A stretch of DNA of 48,752 bases from an uncultured Clostridia bacterium (lineage in GTDB: Bacteria > Bacillota_A > Clostridia > TANB77 > CAG-508). Shown piece after piece: positions 1 through 7,486 of this stretch; the first letter of the stretch is position 1, and the number at the start of each line of letters is the position of its first letter. The notes below the pieces were generated by a model. That model did not search any database, was not told the DNA's origin, and saw nothing but the letters and a program-made list of their open reading frames with translations. The stretch is from NCBI GenBank assembly GCA_934130705.1, contig CAKOYL010000002.1:1-48752 (forward strand). The letters run 5' to 3'. The translations under genes were made by a program, and so were the position numbers.

Positions 1-59
1 TCTTTATATATTTTTTCTGTATAATTTTCTTTAAATTCTATTGATTCATTCTCATTCAT
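1..59 (-). CDS. AlbA_2 / Schlafen-type DNA-binding regulator, N-terminal fragment
   Basis: Only the first 19 codons lie in the window; the gene runs off the left edge. The ATG at 57-59 has a GGAGG eight bases upstream. The peptide starts MNENESIEFKENYTEKIYK. The pattern E-S-x-E-F-K followed by an acidic/aromatic helix is how AlbA_2 (putative DNA-binding, RecG-like ATP-binding) regulators of Firmicutes begin. Family knowledge: these are often self-regulating transcription factors. The three tandem 8-bp repeats over the promoter fit such autoregulation. The family call rests on 19 residues only. Confidence 0.5.
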   Translation of the reverse strand, partial: MNENESIEFKENYTEKIYK

Positions 60-80
60 GCTACTTACCTCCATTTCCAA

Positions 81-104
81 TCGTTCAATCGTTCAATCGT
101 TCAA
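81..104 (-). promoter_or_regulatory. Three tandem 8-bp repeats, probable operator of the AlbA_2 gene
   Basis: The octamer TCGTTCAA (TTGAACGA on the gene strand) occurs three times end to end, at 81-88, 89-96 and 97-104. It sits between the putative -10 box and the ribosome binding site of the minus-strand gene. A partial fourth copy may precede it at 78-80. Evenly spaced repeats across a start site are typical of a cooperatively bound repressor site; that role is inferred. Confidence 0.55.
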
Positions 105-108
105 CTAT

Positions 109-138
109 ACTATAACACTTTTATTATAAACTATACAA
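109..138 (-). promoter_or_regulatory. Putative sigma-A promoter of the AlbA_2 gene
   Basis: On the minus strand TTGTAT (133-138) is followed after 18 bases by TATAGT (109-114). The expected start of transcription falls in the third 8-bp repeat, so a protein bound there would block initiation. Boxes are imperfect. Confidence 0.4.
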
Positions 139-370
139 GATATATTTTAAATTTTTGCATTTTTCAATGCTCCAAGTTGGTCGTATTACTTTGATTTTGT
201 GCAATGTTATATATCGTAATTTATAAACCATATTTAATATGCTCCCCTATTTTTTTCACACTATAATTAAAATATATCTATTATATACCATATTAAAAAA
301 TTGATGTCAATAAGTTTTTCCCCTCTTTATTTGTGCAATCTTTATTTTTATCATATTTTTTTAATATTAT

Positions 371-397
371 AAAAAAGGTGAAGCACAAGCTCCACCT
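371..397 (-). terminator. Rho-independent terminator after the degenerate AAA gene
   Basis: Read on the minus strand, arms AGGTGGAGC and GCTTCACCT (one G-U pair) enclose a 4-base loop and are followed by a run of T. It lies 16 bases past the stop codon at 414. The stretch 139-370 is AT-rich and shows no gene or other feature. Confidence 0.75.
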
Positions 398-413
398 CTA
401 AATCTTTTATTCT

Positions 414-959
414 TTAAATGTAAATTATGTTTTTTTCTTCTTCATTAACTCGAAAATACTTTGAATTAATTATTTGAATAGTTTTTACATTATTAAGATT
501 TTCAATAATGTTAAGAAAAATTCTCAATTTTCTAAAATCGTACAAATATTGTGCGTTATCAATAACAAGAATGATTGTTGAATTGTAATTTCTTAAAGTA
601 TCTAGTATATAGTTCAAATCTTTCTCGGAATTGTTCTGATATAAGAAAATAGAATCTATATACCAAAAAGTAGAATTGTAAATTCTTTTTTCATTTTTTC
701 GTTTATTTTCAATTATTTGAAATAAGTTTTTTAAAATGTTAACACTTTTTCCTCTTTCTTCCTCTATGATTTTTACTTCTTTTTGTTTTAATAATGTATT
801 GTAAATAAAGTTAATATTATCATTTAAATAATAAACATCTGTTGGAATAGCATTAAATTCTATTAAACCATGTTTTGGTAATCTCAAGTAAGGCTTTCCA
901 AACTTTTTAATCCGAAAAAAATTGAATATATCTAATGAATTTATAAAATCAAAAAACAC
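414..959 (-). CDS. Degenerate AAA+ domain protein, decayed paralogue of the upstream protease ATPase
   Basis: About 181 residues with no protease domain. It can be laid against the AAA+ part of the gene at 1039-2499. The Walker A region reads EEERGKSVNILKNL against GDHGVGKSATVQKL, so GKS survives but the glycine-rich loop is lost. The Walker B region is IILVIDNAQYL, with Asn where the catalytic acid should be. Homology ends before the arginine finger. ATP hydrolysis therefore looks unlikely; an ATP-binding or regulatory partner of its neighbour is possible. GTG at 957-959 was chosen over ATG at 972-974 because GGAGG at 968-972 sits 8 bases before the GTG and overlaps the ATG codon. It follows the AAA/M41 gene by about 80 bases in the same direction and is probably cotranscribed with it. 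Confidence 0.65.
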   Translation of the reverse strand: MFFDFINSLDIFNFFRIKKFGKPYLRLPKHGLIEFNAIPTDVYYLNDNINFIYNTLLKQKEVKIIEEERGKSVNILKNLFQIIENKRKNEKRIYNSTFWYIDSIFLYQNNSEKDLNYILDTLRNYNSTIILVIDNAQYLYDFRKLRIFLNIIENLNNVKTIQIINSKYFRVNEEEKNIIYI

Positions 960-1038
960 TATTTTTACCTCCATATCAAAAAGATTTTACAAGGAAGAAG
1001 AAGTAATTACCTCTTCTCCCTATTTTAGAAATCTTATA

Positions 1039-2499
1039 TTACTTTAATTTTTTTGCATCTTCATAATTACAAATCTGTTTTAAGTCAATTTCATCTAGAA
1101 CTTCATTTTTCAAAAGTTCATCTGCTATTCTTTTAAGAACATTCAAATGAGCATTCAGTATTTCTTTAGCTCTTTTATTTGCCTGTTCTATCAAGTCATC
1201 AGTCTTTAAATTGACTTTGTTTTTAATATCTTCTGAAAGTAAATACAAATCGGAATAATCACCTGTAAAATAGGTCATATTTTTGCCAATTTCATCAACC
1301 ATTCCATATTGCATTATTACTTCTCTTACTGTAATCGTAGCGTTTATCAGATCTTGAGCAGCTCCATTGCTGAATTTTGCAGTATCTTCTCCCAAAAGAA
1401 TTGATTCAGAAACTCGACCAGCTAAATCACAGGCTATACTATCGATGAAATAGTTTCTGTCTAATCTTAACTGCTTTTCTATCATATAGTTGAACGTTGT
1501 TACGCCTAAATAATCTTCTGCTGGAACAATGGTAATAGCGGAAGTTTTTAAATTCCGAATATTATCCGAATAGTAATTAACTAAAAAATGACCAGCTTCA
1601 TGATAAGCTATCATTTTCTTGTCCTCTTTAGAAATTTTCTTGAATAACTTATAATTAAAGTTAAAATTCGAATTAATGTCGGTCTTTGTTAGTTTATTTC
1701 TATGCTTTCTCTTCGCGGTTATTAAAGAGCTTTCTAATATGCTTAATACGACAGCTGGATTAGATAATTCATTAGAAAACGCACTTGAAATATTTATAGC
1801 ATATTTTACAAGACGTGGATCGATTATAATCTTAAAGCTTTTTTCTAAATATTTAACGTTTTTTCTAATCATTCGGCATAATTCTTCAGAATTTGGTTCA
1901 TTGATGAATATTGTTTCTATATGAGCCCTGGATCTTGTGTCAATCTGAAAATAATAGTCAAACTCATCTTCTGTTGTTACACCAATGACTTTTACATTTT
2001 TTAATTTTATTAACTTTGAAAAATAATGTGCTACTAGAGAATCCGTCTGTATCAAATGAATATCTTCAATATATAATACGAGATTCGTATAGTGAGATAA
2101 AAATTCATATATTTTTCTCAATTTTACTTGTGTTGATTTGCTACCTAACTCATTTATGAGTAAATCAACATCAAAATATAAAAAATGTAAATTTAATAGT
2201 TCTTTTGGACAAGATTTTAAAGCAACCACATTGTACATAAGTTTCTGAACAGTAGCTGATTTTCCAACCCCATGATCACCTAATAAAACAATTTTTGATT
2301 TATTTTGGCTAAGTAAGCATGTGTAAATCCTGTTTATTTCCTTATCCCGGCCACTTATCAAATTAAGATTATTGGCATAAGCAATACTTGGATTTAAGTC
2401 TATTAAGTAGGGTGATAAACTTTTTGGTACTACATTAAATTTTGACTGGTCAAGATTTTCTACATTTTTCCGACCAATAACAACTTTAAATTTTTTCAT
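1039..2499 (-). CDS. ClpA-like AAA+ ATPase fused to FtsH-type M41 zinc metallopeptidase
   Basis: 486 residues, no membrane segment. The N-terminal half (about 45-265) resembles the first AAA+ module of ClpA/B/C: ISGRDKEINRI, Walker A GDHGVGKS near 75, then LVLYIEDIHLI, where the usual Walker B order Asp-Glu appears as Glu-Asp. The arginine-pair region (DTRSRAHIET) is also altered. The C-terminal half is an M41 peptidase: HEAGH near 300 gives two zinc ligands and the catalytic Glu, and GAAQDLINAT near 380 gives the third ligand Asp. FtsH itself has an FtsH-type AAA module and two membrane helices; both are absent, so this is a soluble chimera. Likely role: ATP-dependent or ATP-gated proteolysis of an unknown substrate. 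AGGAGG lies 9 bases before the ATG. A degenerate AAA paralogue follows. Confidence 0.85.
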   Translation of the reverse strand: MKKFKVVIGRKNVENLDQSKFNVVPKSLSPYLIDLNPSIAYANNLNLISGRDKEINRIYTCLLSQNKSKIVLLGDHGVGKSATVQKLMYNVVALKSCPKELLNLHFLYFDVDLLINELGSKSTQVKLRKIYEFLSHYTNLVLYIEDIHLIQTDSLVAHYFSKLIKLKNVKVIGVTTEDEFDYYFQIDTRSRAHIETIFINEPNSEELCRMIRKNVKYLEKSFKIIIDPRLVKYAINISSAFSNELSNPAVVLSILESSLITAKRKHRNKLTKTDINSNFNFNYKLFKKISKEDKKMIAYHEAGHFLVNYYSDNIRNLKTSAITIVPAEDYLGVTTFNYMIEKQLRLDRNYFIDSIACDLAGRVSESILLGEDTAKFSNGAAQDLINATITVREVIMQYGMVDEIGKNMTYFTGDYSDLYLLSEDIKNKVNLKTDDLIEQANKRAKEILNAHLNVLKRIADELLKNEVLDEIDLKQICNYEDAKKLK

Positions 2500-2546
2500 A
2501 AAGATTCCTCCTTTTTAAAACGTAAACATATTGTTTTATATTGTCT

Positions 2547-2575
2547 ATTTTAGCACATTATAATAATTATGTCAA
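2547..2575 (-). promoter_or_regulatory. Sigma-A promoter of the AAA/M41 operon
   Basis: A perfect TTGACA -35 box (2570-2575, minus strand) and TAAAAT -10 box (2547-2552) are separated by 17 bases. It lies directly after the rho terminator and 48 bases before the start codon at 2499. Confidence 0.75.
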
Positions 2576-2578
2576 TTA

Positions 2579-2605
2579 AAAAATAGCCTTATAAAAGGCT
2601 ATTTT
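2579..2605 (-). terminator. Rho-independent terminator of rho
   Basis: Stem AAATAGCC / GGCTATTT with an 8-base loop, followed by T residues on the minus strand. It starts 4 bases past the rho stop codon and shields the AAA/M41 promoter from readthrough. Confidence 0.8.
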
Positions 2606-2608
2606 GTT

Positions 2609-3940
2609 CTATTTAAATCTTTTTATATAATTATCAATTTCATCTAAAAATTCGTTGTTATTTTTAGTTTTTACCATCATCGCAATGACTTGTTCTGTTA
2701 CATCAGCAACAGACATACTGTTCATTGCTTTTCTTAATGCAAATACAGTTTCTTTTTCTTTTGGTGTAAGTAATAAATCTTCTCTTCTTGTACCAGATTT
2801 ATTAATATCAATAGCTGGGAATATACGTTTTTCAGATAGTTTTCTATCTAAGTGTACTTCCATATTACCAGTACCTTTAAATTCTTCAAATATAACGTCA
2901 TCCATTCTACTTCCTGTTTCAATTAATGCAGTAGCTAAAATTGTTAAGCTTCCTCCATTTTCTATATTTCTTGCAGCCCCAAAGAATTTTTTTGGTTTAT
3001 GTAATGAAGCTGGATCAATACCACCAGATAAAGTTCTTCCTGATGAAGGAACTGTTAAATTGTAAGCTCTAGCAAGTCTTGTAATACTATCTAATAAAAT
3101 AACAACATCTTGTCCTTGTTCAACTAATCTTTTGGCTCTTTCTAGTACCATTTCAGCTACTTTTACATGATGTTCTGGTAATTCATCAAATGTTGAATAT
3201 ATTACTTCTCCATTTATTGAACGTTTCATATCAGTAACTTCTTCAGGTCTTTCATCAATTAGTAATACTATTAGTTTAGCTTCAGGAGTATTTGTTGAAA
3301 TACTATTTGCCACTTTTTTCAATAATGTTGTTTTACCAACTTTTGGAGGAGCTACTATCATTCCTCTTTGTCCTTTTCCTATTGGTGACATCAAATCTAT
3401 AATTCTCATTGCATATTCATTTGATGTTGTTTCCAATTTGATTCTTTCATTTGGATAAATTGGTGTTAATTCATCAAATCTTTTTCTTCTAGCAGCTTTT
3501 TCTGGTGATTCTCCATTTACTTCTCCTACAAAAATTAGTGATGGAAATTTTTCACCTTCTCTGAATCTTGATATTCCTTTAATAATATCACCAGTATCAA
3601 GTTTAAATCTTCTTATTTGTACAACTGATATATATACATCTTTGGGTGTTGATAGATAATTATCACCTCTTAAAAAACCATATCCGTCAGGTAAAATGTC
3701 TAATATACCTTCAACAATTTCGTCTCCTTCGTTTGTAAGTTTATATCCTGATAAATCATCTGAAGATTCTTCATTTATTTTTTCTTCTTTTTTAGATGGT
3801 GTAGTTATTGGTGTATCATTTAATAATGTATTTAAAATTTCTATTAATTCTTCTTTTTTTAATTTAGAAATATTTTTTATATTATTCTCCTTTGCTATTT
3901 CTTTTAATTCTGTTAAAGTCATCTCTTCTAATTTTAACAT
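2609..3940 (-). CDS. rho: Transcription termination factor Rho
   Basis: 443 residues, normal family length. It is the hexameric RNA helicase that ends transcription of untranslated RNA in the cytoplasm. Visible parts: an N-terminal SAP-like Rho_N helix region ([20 protein letters not shown]), a short acidic linker, a cold-shock-like RNA-binding fold ([12 protein letters not shown], 80-120), Walker [11 protein letters not shown] near 200, Walker [17 protein letters not shown] near 280, then the Q/R-loop region with [20 protein letters not shown]. All key motifs are intact. The ATG has an AGGAGG-type site 6-7 bases upstream. Its own terminator follows, so it is probably monocistronic. Certain by motif content. 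Confidence 0.97.
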   Translation of the reverse strand: MLKLEEMTLTELKEIAKENNIKNISKLKKEELIEILNTLLNDTPITTPSKKEEKINEESSDDLSGYKLTNEGDEIVEGILDILPDGYGFLRGDNYLSTPKDVYISVVQIRRFKLDTGDIIKGISRFREGEKFPSLIFVGEVNGESPEKAARRKRFDELTPIYPNERIKLETTSNEYAMRIIDLMSPIGKGQRGMIVAPPKVGKTTLLKKVANSISTNTPEAKLIVLLIDERPEEVTDMKRSINGEVIYSTFDELPEHHVKVAEMVLERAKRLVEQGQDVVILLDSITRLARAYNLTVPSSGRTLSGGIDPASLHKPKKFFGAARNIENGGSLTILATALIETGSRMDDVIFEEFKGTGNMEVHLDRKLSEKRIFPAIDINKSGTRREDLLLTPKEKETVFALRKAMNSMSVADVTEQVIAMMVKTKNNNEFLDEIDNYIKRFK

Positions 3941-4076
3941 AATTACCTCCTATTTAATTTTAATCATTTATTTTTTTGAATTTTTATTGGGAATTTTTTT
4001 CGAACATAAAACTATATATAGTATAACACATTATATTGAAAAAAGGAAGTATTTTCCAGTAAAAATATTTAAATTG

Positions 4077-4116
4077 AAAAGCTCTTTTTGCATTATAGTA
4101 TGTAAAAAGAGCTTTT
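4077..4116 (-). terminator. Terminator after divIC
   Basis: Long stem of 13 pairs (AAAAGCTCTTTTT with AAAAAGAGCTTTT) and a 14-base loop, ending 2 bases from the divIC stop. It is symmetrical and could work on either strand, but only the minus-strand gene needs it. Confidence 0.7.
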
Positions 4117-4117
4117 A

Positions 4118-4387
4118 TTAGAATCCACTATCAATATATACCTTTTCGTTAGGGTAATACATGTCTAACTTTTCTCTTGCTGTTTCTTCTATAAATTCTT
4201 TAGAATCTACATTTTCTTTTTCAGCTAAAAGTTTTTGATTATTATTTTTTTCTTCTTCTATTTGGCTTGATAATTCTTTATTATTTTTATTATATTGATT
4301 CAATACTTTTTGTTGATTGATTAAAGTAAATGACGCATATAAAATTACAGCTAAAATCAATAATCTTTTATATAATTTTTTTCTCAT
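4118..4387 (-). CDS. divIC: Septum formation initiator, DivIC/FtsB family
   Basis: 89 residues. A short basic N-terminus is followed by one membrane helix (about 8-25) and then a coiled coil rich in Glu, Lys and Asn (30-65). The tail EETAREKLDMYYPNEKVY matches the AR-x-x-L-x-x-x-x-P-x-E motif of DivIC/FtsB. It is a bitopic membrane protein of the division complex and also takes part in asymmetric septation. Its place after yabP and yabQ is the standard Firmicute arrangement and strongly supports the name. A GGAGAG site precedes the ATG. Confidence 0.88.
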   Translation of the reverse strand: MRKKLYKRLLILAVILYASFTLINQQKVLNQYNKNNKELSSQIEEEKNNNQKLLAEKENVDSKEFIEETAREKLDMYYPNEKVYIDSGF

Positions 4388-4475
4388 AAGTATCTCTCCA
4401 GTCTAAATTACGTATAATATATATTTCTACTTTTTTTGAAAAAATCCTTCTTATTTTATCAAAAAAAATAAAAAT

Positions 4476-4940
4476 TTAAGCTTTTATTTTGTCATTTTGA
4501 TGTTTAATGATTTTTTTTGTATTTTTATATTGTTCTTTGGTAAATTTTTTAAGATTTATTGTCACAAAATGTATTGGTTTTAATAACAATCTTATTGGCC
4601 AAAATACTATTGTAAAAATTTTACCTATTATTTTTTTTAGATAAAATACTATTTGTACATTTATGTTAATAAAATATCTGCTTATTAGAAGCATATATAA
4701 TATACAACCTACAAAAATTGCTAGAAACATGTATATACGAATTTCTCCATCACTAAATGTGAATATTGTATATAATAATAGTAGTCCGGTAAGTATCCAA
4801 AAGCATATATCTTCTATATATGTAATTAGATCTTTTGTTTTAAAACTTTTTCTTAATATTCTAAAAATATCAAAAAGAATACCTATTAAAATTCCGTCAA
4901 TAGTATAAACTAAGAATAAATATCCTTGATTTTCTATCAT
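4476..4940 (-). CDS. yabQ: Spore cortex biosynthesis protein YabQ
   Basis: 154 residues. Four to five hydrophobic segments are visible (about 5-25, 40-60, 65-90, 100-125), then a basic tail. YabQ is a membrane protein of the outer forespore membrane needed for the spore cortex. The call rests on size, topology, the conserved-looking YTIDGILIGILFDIFRILRK region and its place between yabP and divIC. The second ATG (4938-4940) was chosen: AAAGGA lies 9 bases upstream of it but only one base from the first ATG at 4947-4949. It shows that the organism makes, or recently made, endospores. Confidence 0.85.
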   Translation of the reverse strand: MIENQGYLFLVYTIDGILIGILFDIFRILRKSFKTKDLITYIEDICFWILTGLLLLYTIFTFSDGEIRIYMFLAIFVGCILYMLLISRYFININVQIVFYLKKIIGKIFTIVFWPIRLLLKPIHFVTINLKKFTKEQYKNTKKIIKHQNDKIKA

Positions 4941-4958
4941 TTTCCTCATTCCTTTGTT

Positions 4959-5255
4959 TTATTTAAATATTTTACTAATTAAGCTTCCTTTATTCTTTTC
5001 TAATTCTTTATCACTATATGCTAAATAAGATATATCTCCTTCTACAATTACTTCTGATGTATCAATACTTAATTTATTTATTCTGATGTTTTCTCCTTTT
5101 ACCGTTAGCAATCCTAATTCTGTTTCAACCATTACTACTTGATCATCAAAACTTAAAACATCATTTACCCCTGAAATACTTAATTTGCCTCTATTTTCTA
5201 ATATTAAATTTTGAATTACTCCTGTATTTATTGTTTTTCTTTCATCAACTGTCAT
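4959..5255 (-). CDS. yabP: Sporulation protein YabP
   Basis: 98 residues, soluble and beta-rich, with the family pattern of a short N-terminus, then RGKLSISGVNDVLSFDDQ, VMVETELGLLTVKG and a C-terminal ISYLAYSDK. YabP is a sporulation protein expressed in the mother cell and tied to cortex and coat morphogenesis. It lies 18 bases upstream of yabQ in the same operon. AAAGGAG is 9 bases before the ATG. The promoter is not obvious; mother-cell sigma factor control is known in relatives but not shown here. Confidence 0.88.
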   Translation of the reverse strand: MTVDERKTINTGVIQNLILENRGKLSISGVNDVLSFDDQVVMVETELGLLTVKGENIRINKLSIDTSEVIVEGDISYLAYSDKELEKNKGSLISKIFK

Positions 5256-5328
5256 GGTATCTATCTCCTTTACATTTTAATTATTCTGATATTTATATAT
5301 ATTCGGAGGTTGTCTTTTTTAGAACAAA

Positions 5329-5364
5329 AAAGAGGCTGAAAATAATAATTTTCAGTCTCTTTTA
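5329..5364 (-). terminator. Strong hairpin terminator between the broken small gene and yabP
   Basis: A 16-bp stem with one wobble (AAAAGAGGCTGAAAAT with ATTTTCAGTCTCTTTT) and a 4-base loop, with T tracts on both sides. It begins 6 bases past the stop of the small gene at 5370 and separates it from the sporulation operon. Confidence 0.75.
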
Positions 5365-5369
5365 GAGCA

Positions 5370-5714
5370 TCAGTCACATCTTCTTAAATATACTGTATAT
5401 TTCACCGGTTTGTACCGAACACAGTATTTGTCTAATTCTTTCATCTCTTTTACATTTAATGTTCTAAGATAAGTAATTTTACCACTTTTATGTTTGTAAT
5501 AAACCTCTTTTACTAATACTGAATCTATCGTTCTTATATGATAGAACTTTTTGGTTTTAATTTGATACAAAAACGGTTTTACAAGATAACCTAATGTTTT
5601 AACATATTAAACTTCGTAGTATGTTAATTTTAGTCGTACTTCTTTTTTGCCCCTTTCTTTATCAATCCGTAATTTATCTTTTAGTATTTTACATTTATGT
5701 TCAATATTTTTCAT
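5370..5714 (-). pseudogene. Small unknown gene interrupted by an in-frame TAA stop
   Basis: An ATG at 5712-5714 with a good GAGGAGG site opens a frame of 35 codons ending at TAA (5607-5609). The same frame then runs open for 78 more codons to 5370. Joined, the product would be about 114 residues, basic and Tyr/Lys-rich, with KFYHIRTIDSVLVKEVYYKHK in its second half split across no known motif. The second half alone would need a TTG start with no clear ribosome site. I do not recognise the family. It is most simply a gene killed by one point mutation; readthrough or a base error are alternatives. A strong terminator follows it. Confidence 0.6.
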
Positions 5715-5832
5715 AAAAATGACCTCCTCTTGTATGATGCTCTTTTAAAATTGATTCTTGATAAAATTATAACATATTAATCATTTTTTATAAACAAAAA
5801 TCATGATTTTGGTAAATAAATCACTAATTTTC

Positions 5833-5861
5833 TTGAATTATGTAAATTTTTATGATATACT
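5833..5861 (+). promoter_or_regulatory. Promoter of the PIN-PhoH gene
   Basis: TTGAAT (5833-5838), a 17-base spacer and TATACT (5856-5861) on the plus strand. Transcription would start near 5868, leaving a 60-base leader that contains the palindrome at 5882-5901. Confidence 0.6.
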
Positions 5862-5881
5862 AAATTTGTAACTATTATATT

Positions 5882-5901
5882 GTTCATAATATATTATGAA
5901 C
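5882..5901. promoter_or_regulatory. 20-bp perfect palindrome in the phoH leader
   Basis: Half-site GTTCATAATA followed directly by its exact reverse complement, with no spacer. It lies about 14 bases past the expected transcription start and 28 bases before the ATG. It is too AT-rich and unspaced to be a terminator, which suggests a dimeric repressor operator. The regulator is unknown. Confidence 0.5.
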
Positions 5902-5929
5902 TATGCTTTTTAAAGAAAGGACAACGCAT

Positions 5930-7423
5930 ATGGCTAAAAAAATTTTTATTCTTCGGACTAATGCATTAGTATCAAGTGAGGACAGTACGCTTCGGTTCGA
6001 TGGAGACAATGAAATTGTAATTCCATTTCCTGAAGGGATTGATGAGTTGCATAAACTTTCAAAGCAATATACCGAAAAAGGGAAAATTGCTAAAAAAGTT
6101 TTAGAGTATTTTGACTCTTTTAATTTAAAGAGCTTGATAAGCGAGAAAGGGGTCAGACAAAAAAATGGTTCAATCTTAAGATTTGAAACAGGAAAAGACT
6201 GTGACCAATTAGCTTCTTCAAATTTGGGTGAACTTTCTCGTTTTGATAAGAAATGTCTCCAAATTGCAACTAGTTTATATCAGAAAAATAACAAGAAAAT
6301 CCCTGTAATTATTGTTTCTAGAAATCCAGCGTTCAGAATGAAAGCAAAATCATTAGGAATACAGGCACAAAATTTCAGAGATGAAGTTTTTCCTAATCCG
6401 GAAGAACAGTACACTGGTAGAGTTGATTGCTCAACTAGCAAAGCAAAATTATCCGCTTTTTATGCCAATGATATTATGAATCCAAAAGATATTTTGGAAT
6501 ATTCAAAAATCGAATGGCATGTTAATATGTTCTTAACAATAAGAGCTTATGATGATAATAATTCAACAGCAATAGCTAGATATGATGGAAAAAACATTGT
6601 TCCACTGCAATTTAAGAAAAATAGGCCTTTTAATGTTAAACCATTAAAAGCGGGACAGTATATGGCCTTGGAAGCTTTAATGCAGCCACCAGAAGTAGCA
6701 CCTGTTGTTATAATAAAAGGCGGTGCAGGAACAGGAAAAACTTTCTTGTCATTAGCTGTTTCATTATCAGAAACAATTGAAAAAAATCCGATTTATTCAC
6801 AGATTCTTATAACTACACCGGCAGAAACTTTACGTGAAGAAAATTTAGGATTTTTGCCAGGAGATTTTGAACAGAAATTTGATCCATATTTAGGTGGATT
6901 AATGGATAATTTGCGATTGTTATTGTCTTCACATGGACTTTTAGATGGTACAGAAGAAAACACAAGTAAACAATCAGCAAAAAATAAAAAAACACCAAAA
7001 CAGCATACCAGTTCAAATGTTAATAATTCTGAAGATGAAAATAGTGATTCTAAGAAGCAGAATGGATTTAAAAATGGCAAAGCAAATACACAATATTTAC
7101 TAAACCAAGGCATTGTGCAAATGCAATTAATTGGACATTTAAGAGGCCGCAGTATCATGAATACGATATTTATTATTGATGAAACTCAGAATATTGAACC
7201 TTCAGTAATAAAAAGTATTATGACAAGAGCAGCTACTGGATCAAAATTTGTTTTTTTGGGTGATATAACTCAGATAGACAATCCTGATTTAAACGAAAAT
7301 TTCAATGGATTAACATTTGCATTTGAAAAATTCAAAGATTCAAAATTATGTTGGCAAGTCACTTTAGAGAACGAAGAGTCCGTTAGAAGTCCGTTGGCTT
7401 TCGAAGCAGCTAAAATTTTATAA
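5930..7423 (+). CDS. PIN domain-PhoH family ATPase (YlaK-like)
   Basis: 497 residues. The N-terminus (1-150) has a PIN-like fold, but the opening FILRTNALV shows Arg where the nuclease Asp of D-T-N should be, so RNase activity may be lost. The C-terminal PhoH ATPase has Walker A GGAGTGKT near 265, LRGRSIMNTIFIIDETQN (Walker B and following Gln-Asn) near 405, and VFLGDITQID. A 45-residue Asn/Ser/Lys-rich linker (about 340-385) splits the ATPase between its early helices and Walker B, which is unusual. PhoH proteins are helicase-like RNA ATPases linked to stress and RNA turnover. ATG 5930 was preferred to 5903 because AAAGGA lies 8 bases upstream. It has its own promoter and terminator, so it is a single-gene unit. 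Confidence 0.88.
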   Translation: MAKKIFILRTNALVSSEDSTLRFDGDNEIVIPFPEGIDELHKLSKQYTEKGKIAKKVLEYFDSFNLKSLISEKGVRQKNGSILRFETGKDCDQLASSNLGELSRFDKKCLQIATSLYQKNNKKIPVIIVSRNPAFRMKAKSLGIQAQNFRDEVFPNPEEQYTGRVDCSTSKAKLSAFYANDIMNPKDILEYSKIEWHVNMFLTIRAYDDNNSTAIARYDGKNIVPLQFKKNRPFNVKPLKAGQYMALEALMQPPEVAPVVIIKGGAGTGKTFLSLAVSLSETIEKNPIYSQILITTPAETLREENLGFLPGDFEQKFDPYLGGLMDNLRLLLSSHGLLDGTEENTSKQSAKNKKTPKQHTSSNVNNSEDENSDSKKQNGFKNGKANTQYLLNQGIVQMQLIGHLRGRSIMNTIFIIDETQNIEPSVIKSIMTRAATGSKFVFLGDITQIDNPDLNENFNGLTFAFEKFKDSKLCWQVTLENEESVRSPLAFEAAKIL

Positions 7424-7453
7424 GTTTTAGCAAACCTTTTTGAAGGTATATTT

Positions 7454-7486
7454 GAGGAGAAAACTATGTTTGTTTTCTCCTCTTTT
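7454..7486 (+). terminator. Terminator of the PhoH gene
   Basis: Eleven-pair stem GAGGAGAAAAC / GTTTTCTCCTC with a 7-base loop and a TTTT tail on the plus strand. Its last base touches the stop codon of the convergent aspartokinase. Confidence 0.85.

Noticed and set aside
5352..5750. Short inverted repeat AGAGCATCA flanking the broken small gene (near 5363 and 5740), possible ends of a mobile element
   Set aside because: Only nine bases match, no target duplication is seen and one copy lies next to a terminator. Too short to support a mobile element.
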